From the NCBI GenBank assembly GCA_003142815.1, contig PLNP01000015.1:93294-157293 (forward strand): a DNA stretch of 64,000 nt, in the 5' to 3' direction. This DNA comes from Rhodanobacteraceae bacterium (GTDB taxonomy: Bacteria; Pseudomonadota; Gammaproteobacteria; Xanthomonadales; Rhodanobacteraceae). Position 1 is the stretch's first letter; each line of letters opens with the position of its first letter. The notes under the pieces were generated by a model. The model saw only the letters and a program-made list of their open reading frames with translations, searched no databases and had not been told where the DNA came from. Below are positions 16,629 through 25,102 of the stretch, in pieces. The translations under genes were made by a program, and so were the position numbers.

Positions 16629-17408
16629 ATGAATTCACTGACACTCTGGTTCCACAAGATCGGCTCGCCGCGGACGTTCTATCGGATCGCGGGCGCGGTG
16701 GCGCCGTGGTGCTACGGGGCCGCGCTCGCGCTCGGCGCGGTCGGACTCTACGGCGGCCTGGTGCTCGCGCCGACCGACTACCAGCAGGGCGATGCGTACC
16801 GGATCATCTTCATCCATGTGCCCTGCGCGTGGATGGGCCTGTTCGCATACATCTTCATGGCCGCGAACGCGTTCATCGCGCTGGTCTGGCGGATCAAGCT
16901 CAGCGAAATCCTCAGCATGGCGAGCGCGCCGGTCGGCGCCGCGTTCACCTTCATCACCCTCGTCACCGGCTCGCTGTGGGGCAAGCCCATGTGGGGCACC
17001 TGGTGGACCTGGGACGCGCGCTTGACCTCGGAACTCGTCTTGCTGTTCCTCTACCTCGGCGTGATCGGCCTGTATCATGCGATCGAAGACCGCCGCCAGG
17101 CCGCGCGCGCGGCCGGATTCCTCGCTTTGATCGGTATCGTGAATCTGCCGATCGTGCATTTCTCGGTGAATTGGTGGAACACGTTGCATCAAGGCTCGAC
17201 GGTGCGCCTGCTTGGGCCCTCGAAGATCGATGCGGCGATGCTGTGGCCGCTGCTCACAATGGCGCTGGCGACGCATCTATATTTTTTCGGTAGCCTGCTC
17301 TTGCGCACGCGCATCGGCCTGCTCGAACTCGACGGCGGCAAGGACTGGGCGCGCTCGATCGCACTCGGCGAGTCACATGAACGCGCGGGAGCACGCACGC
17401 ATGGCTGA
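16629..17408 (+). CDS. ccmC: Heme lyase/exporter protein CcmC
   Basis: 259-residue membrane protein with six predicted helices and the periplasmic tryptophan-rich WWD motif (WGTWWTWDARLTSEL). Heme-ligand histidines flank it (IHVPCAWM and VHFSVNWWNTLHQ). CcmC loads heme onto CcmE. It overlaps ccmD by 8 nt. Confidence 0.96.
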   Translation: MNSLTLWFHKIGSPRTFYRIAGAVAPWCYGAALALGAVGLYGGLVLAPTDYQQGDAYRIIFIHVPCAWMGLFAYIFMAANAFIALVWRIKLSEILSMASAPVGAAFTFITLVTGSLWGKPMWGTWWTWDARLTSELVLLFLYLGVIGLYHAIEDRRQAARAAGFLALIGIVNLPIVHFSVNWWNTLHQGSTVRLLGPSKIDAAMLWPLLTMALATHLYFFGSLLLRTRIGLLELDGGKDWARSIALGESHERAGARTHG

Positions 17409-17577
17409 GTTCCTCGCGATGGGCGGCTACGGCGGCTACGTCTGGCCCTCGTATGCGGTGTTCTTCATCGTGCTGGCGATCGACGCATTCGCACCACGCG
17501 TGCAACGCAAGCGCGTGCTCGCGGAACTGCGCGGGCGCCTGAAGCGGCGCCAGCCGCGCAACGAGGCTGCATCATGA
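17401..17577 (+). CDS. ccmD: Heme exporter protein CcmD
   Basis: 58-residue single-pass membrane protein. The short N-terminus MAEFLAMGGYGGYVWPSYAV leads into one hydrophobic helix and a basic cytoplasmic tail rich in Arg/Lys, the standard CcmD layout. It overlaps ccmC at its start and ccmE by the ATGA junction at its end. It helps assemble CcmABC with CcmE. Confidence 0.92.
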   Translation: MAEFLAMGGYGGYVWPSYAVFFIVLAIDAFAPRVQRKRVLAELRGRLKRRQPRNEAAS

Positions 17578-18029
17578 CCCCGACCCGCAAACGCCGTTTA
17601 ATCGTGATCTCGCTGGTACTGGCTGCCGTCGCGGTTGCCGCCGGTCTGACCGTGCTCGCGCTGCAACAGAACATGACCTATCTGTTCTCGCCGAGTGAGG
17701 TCGAGATCGGGCGGGCGCCGGCGTCGGCACGCTTCCGCCTCGGCGGTATCGTGCTGGAAAAATCGGTCAAGCGCTCGAACGATTCGCTTAGGATCGACTT
17801 CATCGTCACCGACCGCTTCAAGGATATGCCGGTCGAGTACACCGGCATCCTGCCGGACCTGTTCCGCGAGGGCCAGAGCATCGTCGCGACCGGCGCCATG
17901 CATGATGGCCGTTTTGTCGCTACCGAAGTGCTGGCCAAGCACGACGAAACCTACATGCCCAAGGAAGTCGCCGACGCGATCGCGAAGGCGAAGGCGAAGG
18001 CGAGGAAGGGGGCAGAGGCTAGAGACTAG
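17574..18029 (+). CDS. ccmE: Periplasmic heme chaperone CcmE
   Basis: 151-residue membrane-anchored OB-fold heme chaperone. A basic N-terminus and one helix (about residues 8-30) precede the periplasmic domain. The covalent heme histidine is His123 and the axial tyrosine Tyr127 in AKHDETYMP. It ends in a Lys-rich tail (AKAKAKARKG) encoded by a short GGCGAA-type repeat. Confidence 0.95.
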   Translation: MTPTRKRRLIVISLVLAAVAVAAGLTVLALQQNMTYLFSPSEVEIGRAPASARFRLGGIVLEKSVKRSNDSLRIDFIVTDRFKDMPVEYTGILPDLFREGQSIVATGAMHDGRFVATEVLAKHDETYMPKEVADAIAKAKAKARKGAEARD

Positions 18030-18172
18030 GGGCTAGGGCGCTCTGCACGAAGCGCTTTCGCCAGATTGGAAATTCAACAACAAGATCTAGCCTGTCTACC
18101 ACCTTTCACGCACTCTATACGCTCAAACCCGCGCCCTAGCCCCTAGCCCCCAGCCTCTAATCTCTAGCCTCT
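18022..18172. repeat. Long CTAG-rich inverted repeat between ccmE and ccmF
   Basis: GGCTAGAGACTAGGGGCTAG at the ccmE stop is mirrored by CCCTAGCCCCTAGCCCCCAG, then CCTCTAATCTCTAGCCTC, just before the ccmF ATG. This gives imperfect arms of roughly 30-40 nt around a 75-nt AT-richer loop. The arms are dense in CTAG, a tetranucleotide rare in most proteobacterial genomes. No gene lies in the gap. Confidence 0.8.
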
Positions 18173-20113
18173 ATGGTTCCCGAACTCGGCCAATTCGCGC
18201 TGATCCTCGCCCTGCTGCTCTCGATCGCACAGTGCGTACTGCCGATCCTCGGCGCGCAGCTCGGCAATCGCGCGCTGATCGCGGTCGCACGCCCTGCGGT
18301 CGCCGGACAGGCCGTGTTCGTCGTGCTCGCGTTCGCGATTCTCACCTACGCGTTCGTGAGCCAGGATTTCTCGGTCGCGTATGTCGCGCAGAATTCGAAC
18401 TCGTTGCTGCCGTGGTACTACCGTTTCTCGGCGGTGTGGGGCGCGCATGAAGGCTCGCTGCTGCTGTGGGTGCTGATCCTCAACATCTGGACCGTTGCGG
18501 TCGCCGCGTTCAGCCGTCGCCTTCCCGACGACTTCATGGCGCGCGTGCTCGGCGTGCTCGGTTTCATCAGCTTTGGCTTCCTGCTATTTACTTTATTGAC
18601 CTCCAATCCATTCGCGCGCGTCCTGCCGATGCCGCTCGATGGCAACGACCTCAATCCCGTGCTGCAGGACCCGGGCCTGATCATGCATCCACCGATGCTC
18701 TACACCGGCTATGTCGGCTTCTCGGTCGCGTTCGCGTTCGCGCTGGCGGCGCTGCTCGGTGGCGAACTCGATGTGCGCTGGGTGCGCTGGGCGCGGCCGT
18801 GGACGAATGTCGCCTGGGGCTTTCTGACCCTTGGCATCGCACTCGGCAGCTGGTGGGCGTACTACGAACTCGGCTGGGGCGGCTGGTGGTTCTGGGATCC
18901 GGTCGAGAACGCGTCGTTCATGCCGTGGCTGGTCGGCACCGCGCTGATCCACTCGCAGGCGGTCACCGACAAGCGTGGCTCGTTCCGCGCCTGGACGTTG
19001 CTGCTCGCGATCTTCGCATTCTCGCTGTCGTTGCTCGGCACCTTCCTGGTGCGCTCGGGCGTCTTGACCAGCGTGCATTCGTTCGCGAGCGACCCCAAGC
19101 GCGGCCTTTTCATCCTCGCCTTTCTCGCCACCGTGGTCGGCGGTTCGCTGCTGATCTATGCAGTGCGCGCGCCAAAGGTAGCCGGCGGCGAACCCTTCGC
19201 GGCGGTGTCGCGTGAAACCGCACTGCTGGTCAACAACCTGATGTTCGTCTGCGCAGCGGCGATGGTGCTGCTCGGCACCTTGTATCCTCTGATCGGCGAG
19301 GCGCTGGACCTCGGCCGCATCTCGGTCGGACCACCGTATTTCGGCTTCATGTTCGTGCTGCTGATGCTGCCGGTTGTATTGCTGCTGCCGTTCGGGCCGT
19401 TGATGAAATGGCGCCAGGGCAGCCTTCGCGGCGCGATCCGCACCTTGCGTCCCGCCCTGCTGCTCGCGGTGATTGCCGTCGTCATCGCCTGGGCGATCAC
19501 GCGTGATCTGCCGTGGAAAGGGTTGCTCGGCGTCGCCGCCTCGGTCTGGATCGGCCTCGGCATCCTGAGCTATGCGCTGATGCGCTGGCGCAACGCGCCG
19601 CGCGGACGCCGCTATACGCCGGAAATGATCGGCATGATCTGCGCGCATTTCGGCGTCGCGATCTTCATCGCCGGCGTACTGATCGTCGAGGCGACCAGCG
19701 TCGAAAAAGACATTCGCCTCGCACCAAACCAGAGCGTCACGATCGGCGCGCTGAGCTTCCGCTTCGACGGCGTCAAGCAGGCACAAGGTCCGAACTTCAC
19801 CGCCCAGCAAGGTACGATCAGCGTGCTCAAGGACGGCGCGGTCATCGCGACGATGAATCCGCAGAAGCGCACGTATTCGCGCAACGCGCAGGTGCAGACC
19901 GAATCGGCGATTGATCCGGGCTTGTTCCGCGACATCTACGTCGCGCTCGGCGAGCCGGTGGGCGACAACGGCGCCTGGGCGGTGCGCGTCTATGTGAAAC
20001 CATTCGTGCGCTGGATCTGGCTCGGCGCGCTGTTCATGATGCTCGGCGGCTTCGTTGCGGCCGCGGATCGGCGTTTCCGCGCGACGGCAATGCCCTCGCA
20101 AACGATCGCATGA
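18173..20113 (+). CDS. ccmF: Cytochrome c heme lyase CcmF
   Basis: 646-residue polytopic membrane protein of normal length. The WWD heme-handling motif reads GWGGWWFWDPVENASFMPWL (about residues 236-255). Histidines are present in WGAHEGSLLLW, LIMHPPMLYTGY, ALIHSQAV and SVHSFASD. It receives heme from CcmE and, with CcmH/I, attaches it to apocytochrome c. It overlaps ccmG by 4 nt. Confidence 0.97.
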   Translation: MVPELGQFALILALLLSIAQCVLPILGAQLGNRALIAVARPAVAGQAVFVVLAFAILTYAFVSQDFSVAYVAQNSNSLLPWYYRFSAVWGAHEGSLLLWVLILNIWTVAVAAFSRRLPDDFMARVLGVLGFISFGFLLFTLLTSNPFARVLPMPLDGNDLNPVLQDPGLIMHPPMLYTGYVGFSVAFAFALAALLGGELDVRWVRWARPWTNVAWGFLTLGIALGSWWAYYELGWGGWWFWDPVENASFMPWLVGTALIHSQAVTDKRGSFRAWTLLLAIFAFSLSLLGTFLVRSGVLTSVHSFASDPKRGLFILAFLATVVGGSLLIYAVRAPKVAGGEPFAAVSRETALLVNNLMFVCAAAMVLLGTLYPLIGEALDLGRISVGPPYFGFMFVLLMLPVVLLLPFGPLMKWRQGSLRGAIRTLRPALLLAVIAVVIAWAITRDLPWKGLLGVAASVWIGLGILSYALMRWRNAPRGRRYTPEMIGMICAHFGVAIFIAGVLIVEATSVEKDIRLAPNQSVTIGALSFRFDGVKQAQGPNFTAQQGTISVLKDGAVIATMNPQKRTYSRNAQVQTESAIDPGLFRDIYVALGEPVGDNGAWAVRVYVKPFVRWIWLGALFMMLGGFVAAADRRFRATAMPSQTIA

Positions 20114-20655
20114 ACACCCGTCTGTTGCCGTTCGTCGGTTTCATGCTGGTGGCCGCGTTGCTCGGCTTCGGCATCTGGTGGAGCATGTACCACGATATGC
20201 ACGAAATACCGTCGCCGCTGATCGACAAACCCGCACCGACGTTCGTGTTGCCGACGCTCGACGATCCGGTACGCAAGATCGGCAGCAGGGATCTCGCCGG
20301 TGAACCGTACCTGCTCAACGTATTCGCGAGCTGGTGCGTCGCCTGCCGCGAAGAACATCCCATCCTGATGAGCGAAGGCAAGCGCATCGGCATCAAGTTG
20401 GTCGGTTTCGACTGGGAGGACGACCCCGCCGATGCGAAGCGGTGGATCGCGCAATTCGGCAATCCCTACGACGTGATTCTCGCCGACTTTCCGGGCAACG
20501 TCGCGATCGACTTCGGCGTGACCGGGGCACCGGAAACGTTTCTCGTCGATGCGGAAGGCGTGATCCGCTACAAATACATCAGCCCGCTGACACCCGAAGT
20601 CATCGCGACGCAGCTGATGCCACGGATCGCCGCAATGAAGAAGGGCGGGAAATGA
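20110..20655 (+). CDS. ccmG: Thiol:disulfide interchange protein CcmG/DsbE
   Basis: 181-residue thioredoxin-fold protein anchored by one N-terminal helix. The active site is WCVAC in FASWCVACREEHP, and the cis-proline region is VTGAPETFLVD. It reduces apocytochrome or CcmH cysteines in the periplasm. It overlaps both neighbours by ATGA junctions. Confidence 0.95.
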   Translation: MNTRLLPFVGFMLVAALLGFGIWWSMYHDMHEIPSPLIDKPAPTFVLPTLDDPVRKIGSRDLAGEPYLLNVFASWCVACREEHPILMSEGKRIGIKLVGFDWEDDPADAKRWIAQFGNPYDVILADFPGNVAIDFGVTGAPETFLVDAEGVIRYKYISPLTPEVIATQLMPRIAAMKKGGK

Positions 20656-21173
20656 ATACTGCTGTCCAGACCATACGACGCGCTCCCTCTTCCCCATCTA
20701 TTCGATGGGTGAGAGGAGAAATCATGCTCCTCGTCGTCATGTTTCTGGTCGCATCATTTGTCGCGTTCTCATCGCTGACCTTCGCCGCTGTCGACCCACT
20801 ACCCTTCAAGAACCACGCCGAGGAACTGCGCTTCCAAGCCCTGACCAAGCAGCTTCGCTGCGTAGTCTGCCAGAACGAAAGCCTTGCCGATTCCGGCGCG
20901 CCGCTGGCCGCTGACCTGCGCCGGGATGTATTCGAACAAATGCAGGCCGGCAAGAGCGATGCCGAAATCAAGACCTGGCTGACCGCACGCTACAGCGACT
21001 ACGTGCTGTACGACCCACCGCTGCGCACCGGCACGTGGCTGCTCTGGTTCGGCCCTCTGCTGGTGCTGCTCGCCGGCGGCGCCGTGGTCGCGGTCAATGT
21101 GCGCCGGCGTGCGAAAACAGCGCGCGTGGCCGCAAGCACGCGGCCGGACAGCGATATCGAGGACGACTGGTAA
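20652..21173 (+). CDS. ccmH: Cytochrome c maturation protein CcmH (N-terminal CcmH domain)
   Basis: 173-residue protein with an N-terminal signal or anchor segment, the redox motif LRCVVCQNES and a C-terminal membrane helix (LLWFGPLLVLLAGGAVVAV). The ~22 residues before the hydrophobic segment are longer than usual. A second ATG at 20724 would give a more typical signal peptide and may be the true start, but 20652 gives the overlap with ccmG. Confidence 0.93.
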   Translation: MNTAVQTIRRAPSSPSIRWVRGEIMLLVVMFLVASFVAFSSLTFAAVDPLPFKNHAEELRFQALTKQLRCVVCQNESLADSGAPLAADLRRDVFEQMQAGKSDAEIKTWLTARYSDYVLYDPPLRTGTWLLWFGPLLVLLAGGAVVAVNVRRRAKTARVAASTRPDSDIEDDW

Positions 21174-22432
21174 TGGCGTTATTCATGGTGTTGGCGACCC
21201 TGATGGTCGCCGCTGCGCTCGCGTTTGTCATCGTGCCGCTGCGGCGCCACGCGCGCAGCGCATCCGCGCCCGACATGTCCGCGCGTCGCCTGCGTGCGCT
21301 CGATGAAGCGCTCGCCGCCGGGGTCATCGATGCCGACGAATTCGCGGCGAAACGCGCGGTGCTTGCTGGCAAGCCCGTCGTCGTCGCCACGCGCCCTTCG
21401 CGCATCGCCTTCGCCACCGTTCTGCTGGTCGCAATACTGCTGCCCGCATCGGCATTGCTGCTGTATCGCCTGGTCGGTACGCCGCAAGCGCTCGATCCGG
21501 CGAATCTCAAAGGCGAGGCCGCTGCCGCAACAGACGATCGCGGCCCCGAGATGGAACAAGCGATCGCAACCCTCGTCGCGCGCCTCAAGGATCATCCGGA
21601 CGATGTCGAAGGCTGGGCCTTGCTGGGTCGCGCGTATCAGGCAACAAACCGGGCCGACGAATCGCTGGCGGCGTTCAAGCACGCACACGAACAGGCGCCA
21701 GACAATGCCACGGTTGCGGTCGAGTACGCGCAAGCGCTCGCGCTTGCGGCGCCTGACCATCGCATTCAGGGCGAAGCGCGCACCGTGCTGGAAAACGTGC
21801 TGAAGACCGATGCCAACAACCAGCGCGCGCTCTGGCTGCTCGGCATCAGTGACTATCAGGGCGAACACTACGACGCCGCAATCGCGCACTGGAATACGTT
21901 ACTGCCGCTGCTGGCGGCGAATTCCGATGAGGCGACCAGCGTAAAGCAACAGATCGCCGATGCGCAGGCGCGTCGCGACGGAAAGGTGCCGCCACTATCC
22001 GCGCCGGCCAGTTCGTCGCAGGCGGGCATTGCGGCGGAAACCGCTCCTACAGGCGCCGCCGATGCTTCGGTAGCCGCAAAGGATGCGCCGCACCTGACCG
22101 TCAAGGTCACGCTCGATCCGAAGCTCAACGACAAGCTCGATCCGGATGCGACGCTGTTCGTCTACGCGCGCGCCGCGAAAGGGCCGCCGGTACCACTCGC
22201 GATCCAGCGCCTCAAGGCGAGCCAGTTGCCACTCACGGTCGCGCTCGACGACAGCATGGGCATGCTACCGACAATGAAGCTTTCGATGTTCCCGCAGGTT
22301 GTCGTCGGCGCGCGCGTCTCGAAATCCGGCAATGCAATGCCGCAGAGCGGCGATCTGCAAGCGTTGTCCGCACCGGTCGATGTGCATCGCGCGGAGCCGA
22401 TCGAACTCACGATCGATCAGCAAGTGCCGTAG
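21173..22432 (+). CDS. ccmI: Cytochrome c maturation protein CcmI/CycH (TPR)
   Basis: 419-residue protein joined to ccmH by a TAATG overlap. Two N-terminal membrane helices flank a short helical loop (LDEALAAGVIDADEFAAKR). TPR-like repeats cover about residues 120-260 (WALLGRAYQATNRADESLAAFKHA). A low-complexity linker leads to a C-terminal beta domain (about 300-419). It is the apocytochrome c chaperone. The linker coding for GIAAETAPTGAAD contains a REP-like half-site at 22027-22050. Confidence 0.92.
   Translation: MALFMVLATLMVAAALAFVIVPLRRHARSASAPDMSARRLRALDEALAAGVIDADEFAAKRAVLAGKPVVVATRPSRIAFATVLLVAILLPASALLLYRLVGTPQALDPANLKGEAAAATDDRGPEMEQAIATLVARLKDHPDDVEGWALLGRAYQATNRADESLAAFKHAHEQAPDNATVAVEYAQALALAAPDHRIQGEARTVLENVLKTDANNQRALWLLGISDYQGEHYDAAIAHWNTLLPLLAANSDEATSVKQQIADAQARRDGKVPPLSAPASSSQAGIAAETAPTGAADASVAAKDAPHLTVKVTLDPKLNDKLDPDATLFVYARAAKGPPVPLAIQRLKASQLPLTVALDDSMGMLPTMKLSMFPQVVVGARVSKSGNAMPQSGDLQALSAPVDVHRAEPIELTIDQQVP
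22027..22050. repeat. REP-like half-site inside ccmI
   Basis: ATTGCGGCGGAAACCGCTCC followed by TACA matches the inverted end of the GTAGGAGCGGC family found in intergenic gaps. Here it is translated within the linker of CcmI. Confidence 0.5.
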
Positions 22433-22524
22433 CGCAACACGCGCACCCCGATCGACTTGGCGCAACCGCCGCATGCCGCTACATTGCGCCGCCCGTTTCG
22501 ATCCGATCCTTCACCCCGACCCAC

Positions 22525-23640
22525 ATGCCTGACGCCCGTCGTTACTTCGATCTATCCTCGCCGTTCCCGATGAAGCGCGGCGGCGAGCTGGTCGGCGCGC
22601 GCCTCGCTTACGAGACCTGGGGCACATTGAGCGCCGCGCGCGACAACGCGATCTTCATCCTGACTGGCCTTTCTCCGAGCGCGCATGCCGCATCGAACGC
22701 GAACGATCCGGCGCTCGGCTGGTGGGAAGACATGCTCGGGCCGGGCAAGCCGATCGACACCGACCGCTGGTTCGTGATCTGCGCGAACACGCTCGGCAGC
22801 TGCAAAGGCTCGACTGGTCCGGCCGACATCAATCCGCTGACCGGCGAACCGTATCGCCTCGACTTCCCCGAACTCGCGCTCGAGGATGTCGCCAACGCGA
22901 GCCACGAACTCGTGCGCGGTCTCGGCATCGACAAGCTCGCCTGCCTCGTCGGCAACTCGATGGGCGGCATGAGCGCACTCGCTTATCTCGTGCTGCATCC
23001 GGGCAGCGCGCGCGCACACATCAGCATCTCGACCGCGCCGCAGGCACAGCCGTTCGCGATCGCGATCCGCTCGCTGCAGCGCGAGGCGATCCGCCTCGAC
23101 TCGAACTGGAACAACGGCCACTACAACGACGCGCACTATCCGGAAGCCGGCATGTCGATCGCACGCAAGCTTGGTGTGATCACTTATCGCTCGGCGATGG
23201 AATGGGACGGCCGTTTCGCACGCATCCGCCTCGATTCGGAGCAACGCGAGGAAGAACCGTTTGCGGTCGAATTCCAGGTTGAGTCATATCTCGCCGCTCA
23301 TGCGCGCCGCTTCGTGCGCAGCTTCGACCCGAACAGTTACCTCTATCTTTCGCGCGCCAGCGATTGGTTCGACATCGCCGAGCATGCCCCAAAAGAACCA
23401 GGTGGCGGCAGCGTCGAAGCCGCACTGAAGCGTATCGATGTCGAACGCGCGCTGGTGATCGGCGTCGAGACCGACATCCTGTTCCCGCTTGCGCAGCAGG
23501 AGCAGATCGCCGAAGGTCTGCGCGGCACCGGCGCCGAGGTCGATTTCGTCGCGCTGGACAGTCCGCAGGGTCACGACGCGTTCCTCGTCGACATCCCGCG
23601 TTTCGGTGCAGCCATCGCACGGTTCCTGGCTGCGCTGTAG
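22525..23640 (+). CDS. Serine/homoserine O-acyltransferase, MetX-like alpha/beta hydrolase
   Basis: 371-residue MetX-family acyltransferase. The nucleophile Ser145 is in GNSMGGM, the acid is in VIGVETDILFP and the histidine is in SPQGHDAF. The signature LGSCKGSTGPADINP is close to the xanthomonad enzymes described as serine O-succinyltransferases, which feed cysteine synthesis, rather than classic homoserine acetyltransferases. That choice is from memory of the family and is not certain. A cysteine dioxygenase-like gene follows, which fits a sulfur amino-acid context. Confidence 0.8.
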   Translation: MPDARRYFDLSSPFPMKRGGELVGARLAYETWGTLSAARDNAIFILTGLSPSAHAASNANDPALGWWEDMLGPGKPIDTDRWFVICANTLGSCKGSTGPADINPLTGEPYRLDFPELALEDVANASHELVRGLGIDKLACLVGNSMGGMSALAYLVLHPGSARAHISISTAPQAQPFAIAIRSLQREAIRLDSNWNNGHYNDAHYPEAGMSIARKLGVITYRSAMEWDGRFARIRLDSEQREEEPFAVEFQVESYLAAHARRFVRSFDPNSYLYLSRASDWFDIAEHAPKEPGGGSVEAALKRIDVERALVIGVETDILFPLAQQEQIAEGLRGTGAEVDFVALDSPQGHDAFLVDIPRFGAAIARFLAAL

Positions 23641-23653
23641 ACTCCCCCTTTCT

Positions 23654-23826
23654 CGTCATTCCGGCCCTTCGACAGGCTCAGGGTAGACCGGCCTTCGGCC
23701 GAGCCGGACTGTGAAGGCAGGATGCCGAAGCGAATAGCCCGAAGGGCAGTCTGCAGGAGCAGACTGCCATCCAGCGTCTTCTTCAAGGCGCATAGGCACT
23801 GGATCCCGGCGTCCGCCGGGACGACG
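23654..23826. repeat. Composite repeat between acyltransferase and cysteine dioxygenase genes
   Basis: The unit CGTCATTCCGGCCCTTCGAC starts at 23654, followed by AGGCTCAGGG. The other end, GGATCCCGGCGTCCGCCGGG (near 23801), is followed by ACGACGG. The interior carries GCAGTCTGCAGGAGCAGACTGC, itself a hairpin. It is an intergenic mosaic with no gene supported. Confidence 0.65.
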
Positions 23827-23866
23827 GAGTATGCAGCCATCCGCGCCAGTACTATCGAGACTCGCC

Positions 23867-24748
23867 ATGCTATCGCTTGATTTTCCCGGTGCGCGCCTAC
23901 TCGTCGATGCGATCGACCAAGCCGTCGTGCAAGGCGACGCAGCGGCTGTCGCCAACACCTTGCGCAACGCGCTGTGTCGGCTGATCCGCGATCCCGACGT
24001 ACGCCTGCCCGGCTGCGTGTTCGAGGGCGCGAGCGATCACTACGCACGCCGCGAGCTGTATCGCAGCGAGGCACACGGCTACAGCGTCGTCGCGATGACC
24101 TGGGGACCGGGCCAAGGCGCGTCGATCCACGACCATGCCGGTATGTGGTGCGTCGAAGGCGTCTGGCAGGGCTCCCTTGAGATCACCCCGTACGAATTGA
24201 TGGAGTCGAGAGACGACCGCTACCGCTTCGAATCGCGCGGCACGATGAACGCGGTCGCAGGCTCGGCCGGCAGCCTGATTCCGCCGCACGAATACCACAC
24301 GATCCTCAACCCCAGCGACGACGCGATCGCGGCCTCGCTGCACATCTATCGGCGTCCGCTCGACGCCTGCTCGATGTTCAAGGCGATCGGCGACGGCTGG
24401 TACGCGCGCAATCAACGTCAGCTCGCGCTGGACTGCACCCAGAGTTCGGGCACTGCCTGTCGCAACTGCAGTACCGTAGGGTGGGGCGCAGCGCCGAAGG
24501 TGCGAGTCCCACCTACTTCGCGGCGAAGTACCGTAGGGTGGGACGCAGCGCCGAAGGTGCAAGTCCCACCGAACGCTCGATGGGACTTGCCGCCGCACGG
24601 TTGCGTCCCACCCTACTTCGCGGCGCTGCAGTTGCTGCAGGATTCCGCGCGATTGCCTTATACTGCGCGCCCCGTGCGGCCACCCGTGCGAGCAGCAGGC
24701 CGAAGTGGCGGAATTGGTAGACGCGCCGGACTCAAAATCCGGTTCTAG
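23867..24748 (+). CDS. Cysteine dioxygenase-like protein with repeat-derived C-terminal extension
   Basis: The first ~190 residues are a cupin of the cysteine dioxygenase family. The iron histidines are His88 and His90 in SIHDHAG and His144 in HEYHTIL. The cysteine in GMWCVEG occupies the place of the Cys that cross-links with Tyr in mammalian enzymes. Typical bacterial relatives end near residue 190-200. Here the frame runs on for about 93 more residues, encoded by two 57-nt direct repeats plus an inverted one, and stops at 24748 inside the tRNA-Leu gene. The extension (two 19-residue units STVGW..APKV.VPP) is probably a repeat-insertion artefact that removed the original stop. Confidence 0.8.
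   Translation: MLSLDFPGARLLVDAIDQAVVQGDAAAVANTLRNALCRLIRDPDVRLPGCVFEGASDHYARRELYRSEAHGYSVVAMTWGPGQGASIHDHAGMWCVEGVWQGSLEITPYELMESRDDRYRFESRGTMNAVAGSAGSLIPPHEYHTILNPSDDAIAASLHIYRRPLDACSMFKAIGDGWYARNQRQLALDCTQSSGTACRNCSTVGWGAAPKVRVPPTSRRSTVGWDAAPKVQVPPNARWDLPPHGCVPPYFAALQLLQDSARLPYTARPVRPPVRAAGRSGGIGRRAGLKIRF
24471..24624. repeat. 57-nt direct repeat plus inverted copy upstream of tRNA-Leu
   Basis: Units begin at 24471 and 24528 (GTACCGTAGGGTGGG then CGCAGCGCCGAAGGTGC). An inverted relative at about 24584-24624 ends in CGTCCCACCCTAC. The spacing of 57 nt keeps the cysteine dioxygenase frame open. These GTAGGGTGGG units are another dispersed palindrome family. Confidence 0.85.
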
Positions 24749-24785
24749 CGATAGAGTGCGAGTTCGATTCTCGCCTTCGGCACCA
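24699..24785 (+). tRNA. tRNA-Leu (anticodon CAA)
   Basis: 87-nt gene including encoded CCA. Acceptor stem GCCGAAG pairs with CTTCGGC. The anticodon arm CCGGA-CTCAAAA-TCCGG gives CAA. A long variable arm and the T-arm GCGAG-TTCGATT-CTCGC are present, with discriminator A. It is overlapped at the 5' half by the extended cysteine dioxygenase frame and followed by a terminator. An island of lower GC starts just beyond it. Confidence 0.95.
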
Positions 24786-24831
24786 CGATAGCATCCAACG
24801 TTGTCCGGCAACATCCACAGAATCCCCCTCG

Positions 24832-24855
24832 CCCCGCATCGCAGCGGGGTTTTTT
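24832..24855 (+). terminator. Rho-independent terminator after tRNA-Leu
   Basis: Stem CCCCGC/GCGGGG with loop ATCGCA, followed by six T residues. It is 47 nt downstream of the tRNA CCA end. Confidence 0.85.
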
Positions 24856-25026
24856 ATGCGTCACGGCACGGGCACGGACTTGTCGATCTACAGCCAGGAC
24901 GAGCTCAACCAGATTGCCCTCAGCCTCAACACACGCCCGCGCCAGCGACACGACTTCCGATCGCCGCTGCAGGTTTACAACGAGTATCTACAACTGGTCG
25001 AGGCACCCCTCAGCGCCAAGCATTGA
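24856..25026 (+). pseudogene. IS30-family transposase C-terminal remnant
   Basis: 56-codon open fragment reading GTDLSIYSQDELNQIALSLN then RPRQRHDFRSPLQVY. This is the C-terminal signature of IS30-type transposases (LN.RPR..L..); the catalytic DDE part is gone. It marks insertion activity at the tRNA-Leu edge. The 25027-25102 remainder holds nothing recognisable. Confidence 0.75.
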
Positions 25027-25102
25027 TTGACTGTTGCACCTCGATCTTGAAACCGCCAATTGAAATTAATCGTTTGTGTCTTCGTCGTTCATCGGACTTT
25101 AT

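Noticed and set aside
24471..24624. Possible CRISPR array
   Set aside because: Only two 57-nt direct units plus one inverted, no spacers of uniform length and no cas genes. It fits the dispersed palindrome family.
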